A stretch of DNA of 17,481 nt from Gemmatimonadaceae bacterium (GTDB lineage Bacteria > Gemmatimonadota > Gemmatimonadetes > Gemmatimonadales > Gemmatimonadaceae): the NCBI GenBank assembly GCA_014378185.1, contig JACMOE010000715.1:1-17481 (forward strand). The letters are read 5' to 3'. How positions within the stretch are numbered: the first letter of the stretch is position 1; each line of letters begins with the position of its first letter. The position numbers were made by a program, and so were the translations under genes. Under the pieces are notes generated by a model that was given only the letters and a program-made list of their open reading frames with translations, had not been told where the DNA came from and ran no database searches. This document shows, one piece after another, positions 8,901-16,259 of the stretch.

Positions 8901-9276
8901 CGCTCGGCGCAATGGCGATGGCGCCGATGGACGTGGCGCCTTGCCTGTCGAAGATGGGCTTGAAGGTGGTGCCAGCATTCGTGGTCTTGATGATGCCGCC
9001 GTTCGCGCCGGCCACGTAATACACGTCGCGGTTGCCGGGCACTCCCACCACCACGGACACGCGGCCGGCCTGGTTCGCGGGACCAACGGACCGCCACCCG
9101 ATCCTGCCGTGGCCGTCCGCCGTCGAATCATGCGGAGGAGCCGCCCGTTGTCCAGCGCCCGACTCGGCAGTGCGCGTGCCCATGGTCTGGGCCAGTGCGG
9201 GTGTGGCGGAGAGCAGCGTGACGAGCGTGATTGGTGCGATGCCGCGCACGCCGATGCGATATGAGCTGTTGGTCAT
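5929..9276 (-). CDS. Exported Asp-box repeat protein, sortilin/VPS10-like ('glycosyl hydrolase' type)
   Basis: This 1115-residue protein has a signal peptide ending LLSATPALAQ (about residue 30). It contains at least eleven Asp-box (BNR) turns, including SIDAGEHW, TIDGGKSW, SVDGGATW, SDDGGARW, TEDAGATF, STNYGNSW, TRDGGRTW, TTDFGASW and SWDRGAHW. These imply one or two beta-propellers of the sortilin/VPS10 type covering most of the protein. The C-terminal third starts near WNEWSRDGNLGQRKWTGENP. It includes an Ig-like segment (LPGTYTVTLTVDG) and a helical, coiled-coil-like tail (LVKRVSRIVATTDNVLLQL). Databases often call this family glycosyl hydrolase, but no catalytic acid is diagnostic here. 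ATG 9276 is chosen for the signal peptide; no strong ribosome site is visible. It lies 52 bases after the small lipoprotein and is probably last in the SusCD operon. Its stop is 4 bases from the convergent cytochrome stop. Confidence 0.88.
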   Translation of the reverse strand: MTNSSYRIGVRGIAPITLVTLLSATPALAQTMGTRTAESGAGQRAAPPHDSTADGHGRIGWRSVGPANQAGRVSVVVGVPGNRDVYYVAGANGGIIKTTNAGTTFKPIFDRQGATSIGAIAIAPSDPNVLYVGTGEGNPRNNASIGDGMYKSIDAGEHWTHVGLAKSDKIARIVIDSHSPDIVYACALGREWGPNEERGVFKTIDGGKSWSRVLFVDAQTGCSDIAANPDNSNILYAGMYTYRRWAWHLESGGGSTAAYRSVDGGATWERLSGPGKNTGLPTKEMDRIGIAVAPSDPSIVYVISETKDEGELWRSDDGGARWRTVSRDPNINFRPFYYADIRVDPQNPNRVFALSGSLYLTEDAGATFRTIGRDVHGDHQALWIDPTNPRYILSGSDGGWQVSYDAGRNFDVVNTFPFTQFYHINYDMQQPYMVCGGLQDNGNWCGASQTFSGQGNRKSDWYTVSGGDGFFTVPVMDKPWLVYSDAQGGMLNLTDTRTGTQKTIYPYPNRVGSVGDAMVSHKYRFNWNAPIALSPLNPKVVYFGGNVLFKSTNYGNSWQVISPDLTTNDAAKQQSSGGPIVVDNTAAEFHTTMLSIAPSPLDSNVVWVGTDDGNVQVTRDGGRTWSNVFTKVPGLKPNAWIPTVEASHFDRGTAYVAADHHQDDDYAPYAYMTTDFGASWHAITGDLPSSAAWVHVVREDPRNRNLLYLGTEMGVWASWDRGAHWKSIRGGMPVTPVRDILVHPRENDLLVATHGRGLYILDDITFLQQGSASEAAAATLFDIRPAIRWNEWSRDGNLGQRKWTGENPAPGALITYQLKSQPVGEVNLAITDAEGRMVRRLRRVSDDAGMNRVAWDLRAEPPPVAPTPLASGAAPADTSLAAVRARRLRASDVESSDNEYEARYSPNVGAPVLPGTYTVTLTVDGARYVRTVRVEQDPRSDMTAEQLVAQRTEATRMTELVKRVSRIVATTDNVLLQLTRLQEQLRQPVSLDDSSDSTGRTGAARDPQMLKDVLGATAELRQFRDSVLARPLPRLGYRQYPRLREEVQTVTGMIARPMMPPTAGEILRAAELGVEVDQAQARLDDILRNRVGKINRALQNAPHVITPAALPVLIP

Positions 9277-9328
9277 GAAAGTGGCGAGAGAGAGGACCTG
9301 GTTGTGCTGCGGCGGAACGCCACGAAGG

Positions 9329-9796
9329 TCAGGGAGGTGGGCTGCCGCCGCCGGCGTCCCCTCCACTCTGCGACCCCGTCGTCTTGAGGGCGAGGGAGGC
9401 AATGGCCAACAGGCCTCCCGCCAGCGCGAGGGCACCAATGATCGTTCGCGACCGATTCAACTCGCTGCGTTCGACGCGGAGAATGTATGGAGCCGGAAAC
9501 ATGACGACTCCTTCTCCAGTCCACGGTTGCGAGCTACCGTCGGTGAGTTGCACCGTCTCGACGGAGACACCCAGCCCGCCATCAGGCTGGATGCGCGTGA
9601 GCACGCCGTCTGCCGTCTCGACGCGTGGCCCGAGGTACCGCGCGAGTTCCGCAGTGCCCTCGGTGGTGAGGTGCAGTCGCACCCGCTGCGCCTCGGCCAA
9701 TGGTATGCCCGTGACCGGCTGGTAAGCGTAGCAGGCGCTGTTGAACGTGAGCGCGGCAAAACCGGCCACGAGCGCGCATCGACGAATTCTGATCAT
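9329..9796 (-). CDS. Small lipoprotein of unknown function
   Basis: The protein has 155 residues. The signal ends AALTFNSAC, with lipidated Cys22 predicted. The middle (about 35-110) is a compact, probably beta-rich region containing RVRLHLTTEGTAELARYLGP, VETADGVLTRI and VSVETVQLTDG. A hydrophobic segment (118-138, TIIGALALAGGLLAIASLAL) and a short Gly/Pro tail finish the protein. It would be periplasmic, tethered by lipid at one end and possibly by a membrane helix at the other. ATG 9796 fits the signal; the frame could extend to a GTG at 9838, but that would displace the lipobox. It lies between susD and the Asp-box gene, so it may assist the uptake system. I do not recognise a characterised family, and any function would be a guess. 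Confidence 0.8.
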   Translation of the reverse strand: MIRIRRCALVAGFAALTFNSACYAYQPVTGIPLAEAQRVRLHLTTEGTAELARYLGPRVETADGVLTRIQPDGGLGVSVETVQLTDGSSQPWTGEGVVMFPAPYILRVERSELNRSRTIIGALALAGGLLAIASLALKTTGSQSGGDAGGGSPPP

Positions 9797-9858
9797 CACC
9801 CGCACTGGAGTTGCAATGGAAGGGTCCGAGCCGTGCACGCATCCGAGCGATGGGAGGT

Positions 9859-9883
9859 CGGCCGGATCATCGCGATCCGGCCG
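9859..9883 (-). terminator. GC-rich hairpin after susD, without a T-tract
   Basis: A perfect 10-base inverted repeat (CGGCCGGATC at 9859-9868 and GATCCGGCCG at 9874-9883) encloses a 5-base loop. It lies 24 bases beyond the SusD stop on the minus strand and 62 bases before the next gene's ATG. No run of T follows in the minus direction, so it is not a classical intrinsic terminator. It could be a partial terminator, an RNA-processing or stability element, or a protein-binding palindrome, separating strong susCD expression from weaker downstream genes. Confidence 0.5.
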
Positions 9884-9907
9884 CCCGCCATTCGGGAATC
9901 CCGCGCC

Positions 9908-11230
9908 CTACTTGCAGAGCGCGGGGGTGTTCACGCATGGGTTGCCGAGCCGTTCCACGTTCGGAATCGGAAAGAGCAATCCCGGTACGCTGAATGACGA
10001 CTCGAAATTCGGGTTGGGCGCCCACTTCGCGTCCTTCAGGCCGAAGCGGTACATGTCGCTCAGGCGCCGGTTCATGAGCCAGAGTTGCGCCTGACGCTCG
10101 TACTGCAGCATTGCCAGGTCGGTGACCTGGCCAGTGAACGCTGGCTTGGCATCCAGCGCGCGGGCCGCGTTGAGCTGGCTCCGGACCTCGGCCGAGTTGC
10201 CGGCGGCGAGCGCCGCCTCCGCCAGGATGAGCCTGAGCTCACGCACGCTCGTCTCGGTGAATACGCCGGACAGGGTGCCAAAGGCCTTGAACTGTGCGAG
10301 CAGCGCCTGCGTGGTGACGTCCTTGGCGCCAGTGACCGGGTCCACGAGATTCGAGTAGACGACTCCGACGCGATGCTCGTTGCGGCCATTGACCTCGAAC
10401 CAGATGTTGGTGCCCGCCGTGGCTTCGAGGTTGCTGATGAGGGTAAACTTCTGGTCGGGTGATCCGCTTGCGATGGCGGCCGCCGCGTCGCTGTTGGCGC
10501 CCGCCACGCTCACCAGCGGATTGGCCTGCGTGGTGCCCTTGGGCGTGATCTTCGCCCACACACCCTTCGCGTGCTGGACGCGCGCCCGGTACGCGAGAAT
10601 GTTGAACTTCAGCGCGTTATCCTTTCCGCCTGCGGCGAGCAATTGCGCCTTGTTGAGATACTCCACCGCCTTGTCGTAGAGCGTGCCCATGTTTGCCCGG
10701 CCGATGGGTGCCGCCGGTGTCCGCTTGTTGGAGAACGCAAAGTCATCGTACATGTCCGCAATGGTCGTGTAAGTGACCGCCGCATACAGGTAGGCCCGGG
10801 CCAGGTCCAGCTTGTCCGTCAGCGTGCCAGCCGAGTTGAATCCCTCGAGTCGTCGGATCGTTTCATCGGCCAGGTAGCGCGTTTCGCCGACATTCGGAAA
10901 GGCGGCGTCGACGAATTCGTTGAGGTAGTTGCCGAGCCCGCCCGTCTCGATGTCGAACCAGGCGTCTCGCGAACCGATCCAGTCCAGTTCGTCAGTCGCC
11001 ACCCCATACGGTACCGTCACGCCGGATAGTGTGCGCGCCAGTGCCGCCAGCACGCCACTTGCCTCTGCCGTGGCGGCCTGAGGGTTGGACAGGGCCGACT
11101 CCTCCACGTTGTTCGGGTTGTTCACGTCGAGGATCTTGCCGCAGGCTGCGGCACCAACCAGGAGCGAACCGGCCGCGAGCAACCGGCATCGCGCGGAACT
11201 GCGCGAGATCTTCGTCATCAGCGTAGTCAT
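9908..11230 (-). CDS. SusD/RagB-family nutrient-binding outer-membrane lipoprotein
   Basis: This 440-residue lipoprotein has a signal ending LLVGAAAC, giving Cys30 as the lipidated residue, followed by GKILDVNNPNNV, a typical start of mature SusD-like proteins. Helical TPR-type segments occupy the N-terminal half (DLARAYLYAAVTYTTIADMYDDFAF; LYDKAVEYLNKAQLL). The C-terminal part holds the family signature YERQAQLWLMNRRLSDMYRFG and ends with FPIPNVERLGNP. SusD proteins cap the SusC barrel on the cell surface and bind the substrate. ATG 11230 follows the SusC stop after a single base (TGA-C-ATG), so the two genes are translationally coupled; a second in-frame ATG at 11218 is possible. The protein is on the short side for SusD. 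The sequence alone does not tell whether the ligand is glycan, peptide or something else. Confidence 0.92.
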   Translation of the reverse strand: MTTLMTKISRSSARCRLLAAGSLLVGAAACGKILDVNNPNNVEESALSNPQAATAEASGVLAALARTLSGVTVPYGVATDELDWIGSRDAWFDIETGGLGNYLNEFVDAAFPNVGETRYLADETIRRLEGFNSAGTLTDKLDLARAYLYAAVTYTTIADMYDDFAFSNKRTPAAPIGRANMGTLYDKAVEYLNKAQLLAAGGKDNALKFNILAYRARVQHAKGVWAKITPKGTTQANPLVSVAGANSDAAAAIASGSPDQKFTLISNLEATAGTNIWFEVNGRNEHRVGVVYSNLVDPVTGAKDVTTQALLAQFKAFGTLSGVFTETSVRELRLILAEAALAAGNSAEVRSQLNAARALDAKPAFTGQVTDLAMLQYERQAQLWLMNRRLSDMYRFGLKDAKWAPNPNFESSFSVPGLLFPIPNVERLGNPCVNTPALCK

Positions 11231-11231
11231 G

Positions 11232-14200
11232 TCAGAAGCTCATGCGAAGGTTGAGACTGAGCGAGCGCGGAAGTGGAAAGCCGAACGCATCGATGCCTTC
11301 ACCGAAATTCGCGTCCGTACTGCCACCGGAACTGCGGCCGAAGATGTTGATCTCGGGGTCCACACCAGGATATTTGGTCCAGAGGGCAAAATTGCGTGCT
11401 GCGAAGGTGATGGCCATGTCCGAAGCTCCGAACGGTGCGGCAACGCGAGCCGGCAGGAGATACGTGAGCGACAGTTCGCGCCACCGAAGAAAGTCGCCGG
11501 CAAACTGCTGATTGAGGCCGTCATACGGAGACAGCGCCTTGAGCTTGTAGGCGTAAACCAGCGCAGCGTCGAGTCGCTCCTGCGGCGTGCTGGCAGGGTT
11601 GAGGATCGTGGCCTCGGTGCGCGCCCGGAGTTCGGTGTTCCCGCCATTGGTCGGGTTCGCGGTTCGAAAGGCGTCCGTGAGGTTCGATATCGTGTAATGG
11701 CCCGCTCGGTACTCGAAGTTGGTGCCGACCTTCCAGTTCCGGTGCAGGGTCATCGTGCCGCCGAAGGACCCTTCAAAGTCGGGGAAGGGCTTGCCATCAT
11801 AGTGGTCGAGCTTGTCGCCATTGTTGTTGTCGTCGGCCGCGAGCGGATCGACGTTGGAAAGGGAACGCGGACCAGCGAGATAGGCGAGCAGTTCCGCCTG
11901 CGTATCCGGCTTGCCGTCCTTGTTCACGTCAAAGGGGAACTGACCCGGCTGCAGGCAGACGCCGCCTTGCGGGGTTTTCGTTGCGCCGGCCGCACACGCA
12001 CCTGGCAGCTTCGCGCCGAAGAACGAGCCGGGGGCATACCCTTCCTTCACGAAATTGCGATAGCGCGGATAGCTTCCGCCAACCTTCACCGGCGGTGCTC
12101 CGCCGAGGCTCGTCACGATCTGGCTCAGGAAGCCGGTGTTCGCGTATACGTCGAGCGAGACATTCGGCCGGTTCAGCACGAACGCCTTGCCCTTGAGGTC
12201 CCAGCCGAACGCGTCGAGCTGGCCGATGTTGTCGAGTTGCGCCGCGACGAAGCCACCGGTGACCGGAAACTGTCGCGCGTACAGCGCATCCTTCACGCGG
12301 CGCTGCCACCGCGTGAACTCCAGCGAGGCACGATCGCCAAGAAGGCCAACCTCCGTGCCGAACTCGAATTCCGTGGAGACTTCGGGCTTGAGATCGGGGT
12401 TGCCGAGGTTGCCGGGAACCAGGCCCGCCCCGGTGGACGAGGCAAGCGCCTGGTACGTTGTCAGCTTGTCGAACGCGCCGGGTTGACGGCCAGCGCGCCC
12501 GACGGCCGCCCGCAATCGGAACGTGGAGATGTAGTTGGAGATGCGGCTCTCCTTCCACGCTGGCCGGTCGCTCGGGATGATGGACAGCGAACCCTGTGGG
12601 TAGATGACACCACCCGACGACTTGCCGAAGGCGCTGTTGCGATCGTAGCGCGCGCCGCCCGTCACGAACATCCAGTCGTGAAACCCCAGCTGCTCCTGCG
12701 CGAAGACCCCCGTGTTCACGATCTGGCCAAACGATTCGAATGCCTGCGGGGTCGCACCACCCCCCAGCACGGAAATACCCGGTCCGGGGAAGCTGGTGGT
12801 CTGCCCGCTTTCATCCGTCTCGCGCGTGAGGAACCCCTGCGCCCCGAAAATCAGGTTCGACGACAACTGGCTGATCAACTGGCCGGAGTACCCGCCATTG
12901 ACGCTCAGCGTGATTTCCTGGTGCGAGCGGTCGTCCACACTCGCGCGTCCCGCATTCGCGCGGTTGATGCGCTGGTCCAGGTTGTTGCCGAACGGGATGA
13001 AGGCGGCCGATCGCTGCGACGTGAAATCGACGCCGAATGTGCCGTCCAGGTTGAACGACGCCAGCGGGATGTAACTCGCGCGCAGGCTGCCGTTGAAGTG
13101 CCGGCTGTCCTGCTTGGTAGTCGGCTGGAGCAGCTCGCGCTCCGAGGCGAACGAGCTGGCACCGGTGGGATTTCCCGGACCACGGCACGTGCCGTCGCCG
13201 TTGCTGCCATTCGTGGGGTCGGTGGCGCTGGTCTTCGACACGGTGCACTGCGCATTCTCCGGCTTGGAGAAGAGGGCCACCGTGTACGGCGCGTAGATGC
13301 TGTTGTTGTTCTCGGGAATCTCGTTGTGCGTGTTGGCATACAACACGTTCGTCTGGAGCTTGAACGTCTTGGTTGGCGCGAGCCCGAGGCCCAGTGTGCC
13401 CTGATAGCGGTTGACGATGTCCGCCATGTTCACGCCCAGCCCCTGATAGTCGAAGTTCTTGGCAGTGAACGGTCCGTCCTCGCGATATCCGCGGAGTGAC
13501 CCGAAGTAGGTGATGAGCGCCGTTCCGCCGGACACCTGGCCGTTGAGCGTGGACGCTCGGCCGGTCTCGAACAGCTTGGTCGCGACGTCGCGGCTGAACG
13601 GCGTGAATGCCGTGATGGGAAAGCCGTAGTGCTGCGACAGGCGCGTGGCCTGCGAATCGGTGCGCGCAAAGCCCCACTCCGCCTGGATACGGTTGGTCGG
13701 ATAGGTCTTGGCTGCCTGGTCGACTTCGAAGACCCACTTGGGCGCGCCGTTGGTGCCCCGCTTCGTGGTGATCAGCAACACGCCGTTCGACGCTTCCGTA
13801 CCATAGAGCGTGGCCGCCGCCGCTCCCTTCAGTACCTCGATCTTCTCCACCGCCGACGGGTCGATGTCGTCGAGTCGCGAGGGACGGCCGCCACCACCAG
13901 TGCCGACATACCCGCTACCGAAGCCGCCGCCATTGTCCACGCGCACGCCATCGACGTACACGATCGGCTCGTTGGACTGCGACAGCGACGCGCTGCCGCG
14001 AATGCGGATACGTGCGCCTTCACCCGTGGTGCCGGAGGAGGGCAGGATGACCACACCCGGCTCGCGTCCCTGGAGGATGTCGGAGAAGTTCGAGATGGGG
14101 GCATTGGCCGGCGCCTGCACCGAGGCGACGGTGTTACCGAGCTTGCGCGCCTCCACCTGGCTCCCGCCGGTGCCCGTCGTCACGACTTCGGTGAGCTCGA

Positions 14201-14543
14201 GCGCGGACTGCGACAGCTCGAATTCGACCGTCGCCGTCCCACCGGGATCGACCACCACGCTCTTCGACAGCGCGCCGTATCCGAGCAGCCGCGAACGCAC
14301 GATGCGAGTGCCTGGCGTGACGTTCAGGATCCGGAATACACCCTGCGCATTCGACGCGGCACCGACGGTTGTACCGGTGCCCGCAACGGTGATCTGCGCG
14401 CCGGCAAGCGGCCGGCGACTTCCGCGATCCAGGACCGTACCGGTGATCGTCCCGGTGGCCTGCGCGTGAAGTGCCGGCGCCGAGATGATTGCAGCAAACG
14501 CCAACAGGTAAAGAGGGGAACTGGCGCCAAGTGTCGATCGCAT
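11232..14543 (-). CDS. SusC/RagA-family TonB-dependent outer-membrane transporter
   Basis: This 1103-residue receptor begins with signal peptide LYLLAFAAIISAPALHAQ (cleavage near 28). Next comes a carboxypeptidase-like regulatory domain at about 30-112 (GTITGTVLDRGSRRPLAGAQITV). A plug domain follows at about 125-240, with SDILQGREPGVVI, GARIRIRGSASLS and EPIVYVDGVRVDNG; LKGAAAATLYGTEASNGVLLITTKRG is the conserved SusC plug-end signature. The rest is a 22-strand-type barrel ending in LPRSLSLNLRMSF with a terminal Phe. Two cysteine pairs in predicted surface loops (NAQC...GTC and GACAAG...GVCLQ) may form disulfides. ATG 14543 is chosen for the signal and for GGAG six bases upstream; the frame is open further to 14705 without meaning. 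With SusD it imports large or oligomeric substrates, using TonB energy. Neighbouring amide hydrolases hint at amide or peptide ligands, but this is inference. Confidence 0.95.
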   Translation of the reverse strand: MRSTLGASSPLYLLAFAAIISAPALHAQATGTITGTVLDRGSRRPLAGAQITVAGTGTTVGAASNAQGVFRILNVTPGTRIVRSRLLGYGALSKSVVVDPGGTATVEFELSQSALELTEVVTTGTGGSQVEARKLGNTVASVQAPANAPISNFSDILQGREPGVVILPSSGTTGEGARIRIRGSASLSQSNEPIVYVDGVRVDNGGGFGSGYVGTGGGGRPSRLDDIDPSAVEKIEVLKGAAAATLYGTEASNGVLLITTKRGTNGAPKWVFEVDQAAKTYPTNRIQAEWGFARTDSQATRLSQHYGFPITAFTPFSRDVATKLFETGRASTLNGQVSGGTALITYFGSLRGYREDGPFTAKNFDYQGLGVNMADIVNRYQGTLGLGLAPTKTFKLQTNVLYANTHNEIPENNNSIYAPYTVALFSKPENAQCTVSKTSATDPTNGSNGDGTCRGPGNPTGASSFASERELLQPTTKQDSRHFNGSLRASYIPLASFNLDGTFGVDFTSQRSAAFIPFGNNLDQRINRANAGRASVDDRSHQEITLSVNGGYSGQLISQLSSNLIFGAQGFLTRETDESGQTTSFPGPGISVLGGGATPQAFESFGQIVNTGVFAQEQLGFHDWMFVTGGARYDRNSAFGKSSGGVIYPQGSLSIIPSDRPAWKESRISNYISTFRLRAAVGRAGRQPGAFDKLTTYQALASSTGAGLVPGNLGNPDLKPEVSTEFEFGTEVGLLGDRASLEFTRWQRRVKDALYARQFPVTGGFVAAQLDNIGQLDAFGWDLKGKAFVLNRPNVSLDVYANTGFLSQIVTSLGGAPPVKVGGSYPRYRNFVKEGYAPGSFFGAKLPGACAAGATKTPQGGVCLQPGQFPFDVNKDGKPDTQAELLAYLAGPRSLSNVDPLAADDNNNGDKLDHYDGKPFPDFEGSFGGTMTLHRNWKVGTNFEYRAGHYTISNLTDAFRTANPTNGGNTELRARTEATILNPASTPQERLDAALVYAYKLKALSPYDGLNQQFAGDFLRWRELSLTYLLPARVAAPFGASDMAITFAARNFALWTKYPGVDPEINIFGRSSGGSTDANFGEGIDAFGFPLPRSLSLNLRMSF

Positions 14544-14673
14544 CCTGCGCTCCGATGTAGGTGGGAAATGCTGAGCGGTGGGGCAAAACGGTACCACGAT
14601 AGCACGCTCGCCGGGCTGGCAGACCCCCCCGCCCGAAGCGACGTCACGGTAGTGTTGGTATTGTCTTGACGAA

Positions 14674-14705
14674 TATCGTATGCACGCACTTCGCCACGAT
14701 GTCAA
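14674..14705 (-). promoter_or_regulatory. Possible promoter of the susC operon
   Basis: On the minus strand a perfect TTGACA (14705-14700) is followed after 19 bases by TACGAT (14680-14675), a 4-of-6 match to the -10 consensus. The spacer is longer than ideal. Transcription would start near 14668, leaving a leader of about 125 bases before the SusC ATG. The match to a housekeeping sigma-70 pattern is only suggestive for this phylum. Confidence 0.35.
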
Positions 14706-14715
14706 GCGTGTAGCG

Positions 14716-14737
14716 GCATGTCATGCGATGCATCGCA
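14716..14737. promoter_or_regulatory. Pair of overlapping palindromes, candidate operator
   Basis: GCATGTCATGC (14716-14726) is an 11-base inverted repeat around one central base. It overlaps TGCGATGCATCGCA (14724-14737), a perfect 14-base palindrome. They lie 11-32 bases upstream of the candidate susC -35 box and 14 bases beyond the end of the second amidohydrolase gene. The position suits a regulator binding site; the palindrome has no loop or T-tract, so it does not look like a terminator. Chance occurrence is possible, and the regulator is not encoded in the window. Confidence 0.35.
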
Positions 14738-14750
14738 ATTGCGTGTTCCG

Positions 14751-16124
14751 CTACTTCACGCGCGTGCCTCCCTTCAGCACCAGTGTCACGCGTCGCATGA
14801 CGGTGATGTCGACGAGCGGATTGCCTCGCACCGCGATGATGTCCGCCACCTTCCCCTGCTCCACCGTCCCCACCGTGTCGAGTACACCGAGGGAGAGGGC
14901 GGGCCAGTAGGTCGCCGCGCGGATCGTCTCCATGGGATCCATCCCGTACGTTCGCACCCAGGTGACCATCTCCTCCGGCGTCGCGTAGCCGTGGAAGTTG
15001 GCCGGCACCCCCGCGTCGGTCCCGATGAGAAGGCGCACACCGCTCTCCCGCAGCTGGCGGAACTTCGCGGCCAGCGTGGAACGCCGGTTCGGCACGTAGC
15101 GGTAGTACGTGAGCGTATCGAGCCGTTGCAGCGAATGCCGGATGTCCGCCGCGATGTCGGCGGGCAAGCCCTCGTACCATCCGGGATCGTTCACGTACGC
15201 GGAATGGTCGCGCCGAGTGGCGTAGTTGGTGTGCACGTCGATGGTGGGCGTCCAGTACAGCGGCGGGCGATTACCCTGCGCGGTGCGCGCCCGCAACGCA
15301 TCCATGATGTCGGCGGGATACTCCGGGCTCGTCGCGAGCCCGGTGTGCTCGAAGTCATCCACGTCCGCCGCGAGTCCGCGCCGAATTTCCTCGGGCCTGT
15401 GCGCGTGCGCCACCACCGGCAGCTTCCGCTTGTGCGCCTCGTCCACGATGGCGCGCACCTCCTCCATGGTCATCTCGTCCTGGTCGATCAGCTTGATTAC
15501 GCTGACTCCCGCATTGGCGAGCGTGGTCACCTTGGCGCGCGCGTCCGCGACGCCATTCACCCCCCAGCGAAACGCCTCCGTGCCGGGATACGGCGCGTGC
15601 TGGAGGAATGGACCCGACGTGTAGATCGTCGCGCCAACCAGTTCGCCCCGCTCGACGGCGCGCTTGGCCGCGATCAGCGGCTCCAGTGGCCCGCCCAGGT
15701 CGCGCACGCTCGTCACTCCGTGCATGAGCGATTGTCTGGCGGTGACGGGAATGACGTCCTTCGCGAGGCGGGAAGGATAGGCGTTGTCCCAATGCGCATA
15801 GTTGCCATGCCCCGCCAGCATCAGGTGCGCGTGTGATTCGAACAGGCCGGGCAGGATGGTCATCCCCGTCGTCCGTATGACTGTTGCGCCCGCGGGAATC
15901 GCCAGGTGGCCCACGGTTCCCACCGCCGTGATGCGACCGCCGGCAACCAGCACGACACTGTTGCTGACTGGTGTTCCGCCGTTGCCGTCGTTCAGCGTAC
16001 CGCCCACGAGCGCCAGGTCGGGCGCGCGAGTGGGAGATTGCGCGGCGACGGCCTGTATGGCCACGATGGCGGTGAGCAGGACGGGAAGCTGGCGGACGAT
16101 CTGGCGTGCGTGTCGATGCATCAT
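14751..16124 (-). CDS. Exported imidazolonepropionase-like amidohydrolase
   Basis: This 457-residue metal-dependent hydrolase has a Sec signal ending LLTAIVAIQAVAAQ (about residue 29). Candidate metal and active-site residues are H98 and H100 in LFESHAH, the probable carbamylated K211 in SVIKLIDQD, H240 in VVAHAH, H260 in DDFEH and D370 in LLIGTDAGVP. This set is typical of the amidohydrolase-1, imidazolonepropionase-like or prolidase-like group. Length is normal. Two tandem ATGs (16124 and 16121) follow a GAGGA that directly abuts the first, so the second may be the true start. It is divergent from the penicillin-acylase gene and lies 207 bases upstream of susC on the same strand, with its own likely promoter. 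Export and context suggest hydrolysis of dipeptides or other cyclic or amide compounds outside the cytoplasm; the substrate is not determined. Confidence 0.92.
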   Translation of the reverse strand: MMHRHARQIVRQLPVLLTAIVAIQAVAAQSPTRAPDLALVGGTLNDGNGGTPVSNSVVLVAGGRITAVGTVGHLAIPAGATVIRTTGMTILPGLFESHAHLMLAGHGNYAHWDNAYPSRLAKDVIPVTARQSLMHGVTSVRDLGGPLEPLIAAKRAVERGELVGATIYTSGPFLQHAPYPGTEAFRWGVNGVADARAKVTTLANAGVSVIKLIDQDEMTMEEVRAIVDEAHKRKLPVVAHAHRPEEIRRGLAADVDDFEHTGLATSPEYPADIMDALRARTAQGNRPPLYWTPTIDVHTNYATRRDHSAYVNDPGWYEGLPADIAADIRHSLQRLDTLTYYRYVPNRRSTLAAKFRQLRESGVRLLIGTDAGVPANFHGYATPEEMVTWVRTYGMDPMETIRAATYWPALSLGVLDTVGTVEQGKVADIIAVRGNPLVDITVMRRVTLVLKGGTRVK

Positions 16125-16153
16125 TCCTCGAACGGTTCAGGTGGGCTCGCGCC

Positions 16154-16182
16154 ATAATGTGGCCGCAACCAGCATCTGTCCA
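16154..16182 (-). promoter_or_regulatory. Probable promoter of the second amidohydrolase
   Basis: On the minus strand TGGACA (16182-16177; 5 of 6 to the -35 consensus) is separated by exactly 17 bases from CATTAT (16159-16154; 4 of 6 to the -10). Transcription would start near 16147, giving a leader of about 23 bases. For the divergent acylase only a weak TTGACG (16202-16207) is visible on the plus strand, without a good -10. Confidence 0.45.
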
Positions 16183-16259
16183 CGATGGCGAATACGTTCA
16201 CTTGACGAGGCGCCTTCAATTGCAGATGGTTGGAGGTCGTCTTCTTCTCTTCCCACATC

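Noticed and set aside
11085..13499. Long plus-strand open frame (804 codons) antisense to susC
   Set aside because: It is the reverse-strand shadow of a clear SusC gene in GC-rich DNA. Its product is Arg/Val/Glu-rich with no signal, domain or ribosome site.
13629..14669. Plus-strand open frame (346 codons) antisense to the susC N-terminus and promoter
   Set aside because: Arg-rich shadow frame without domain, opposite the conserved plug and regulatory domains.
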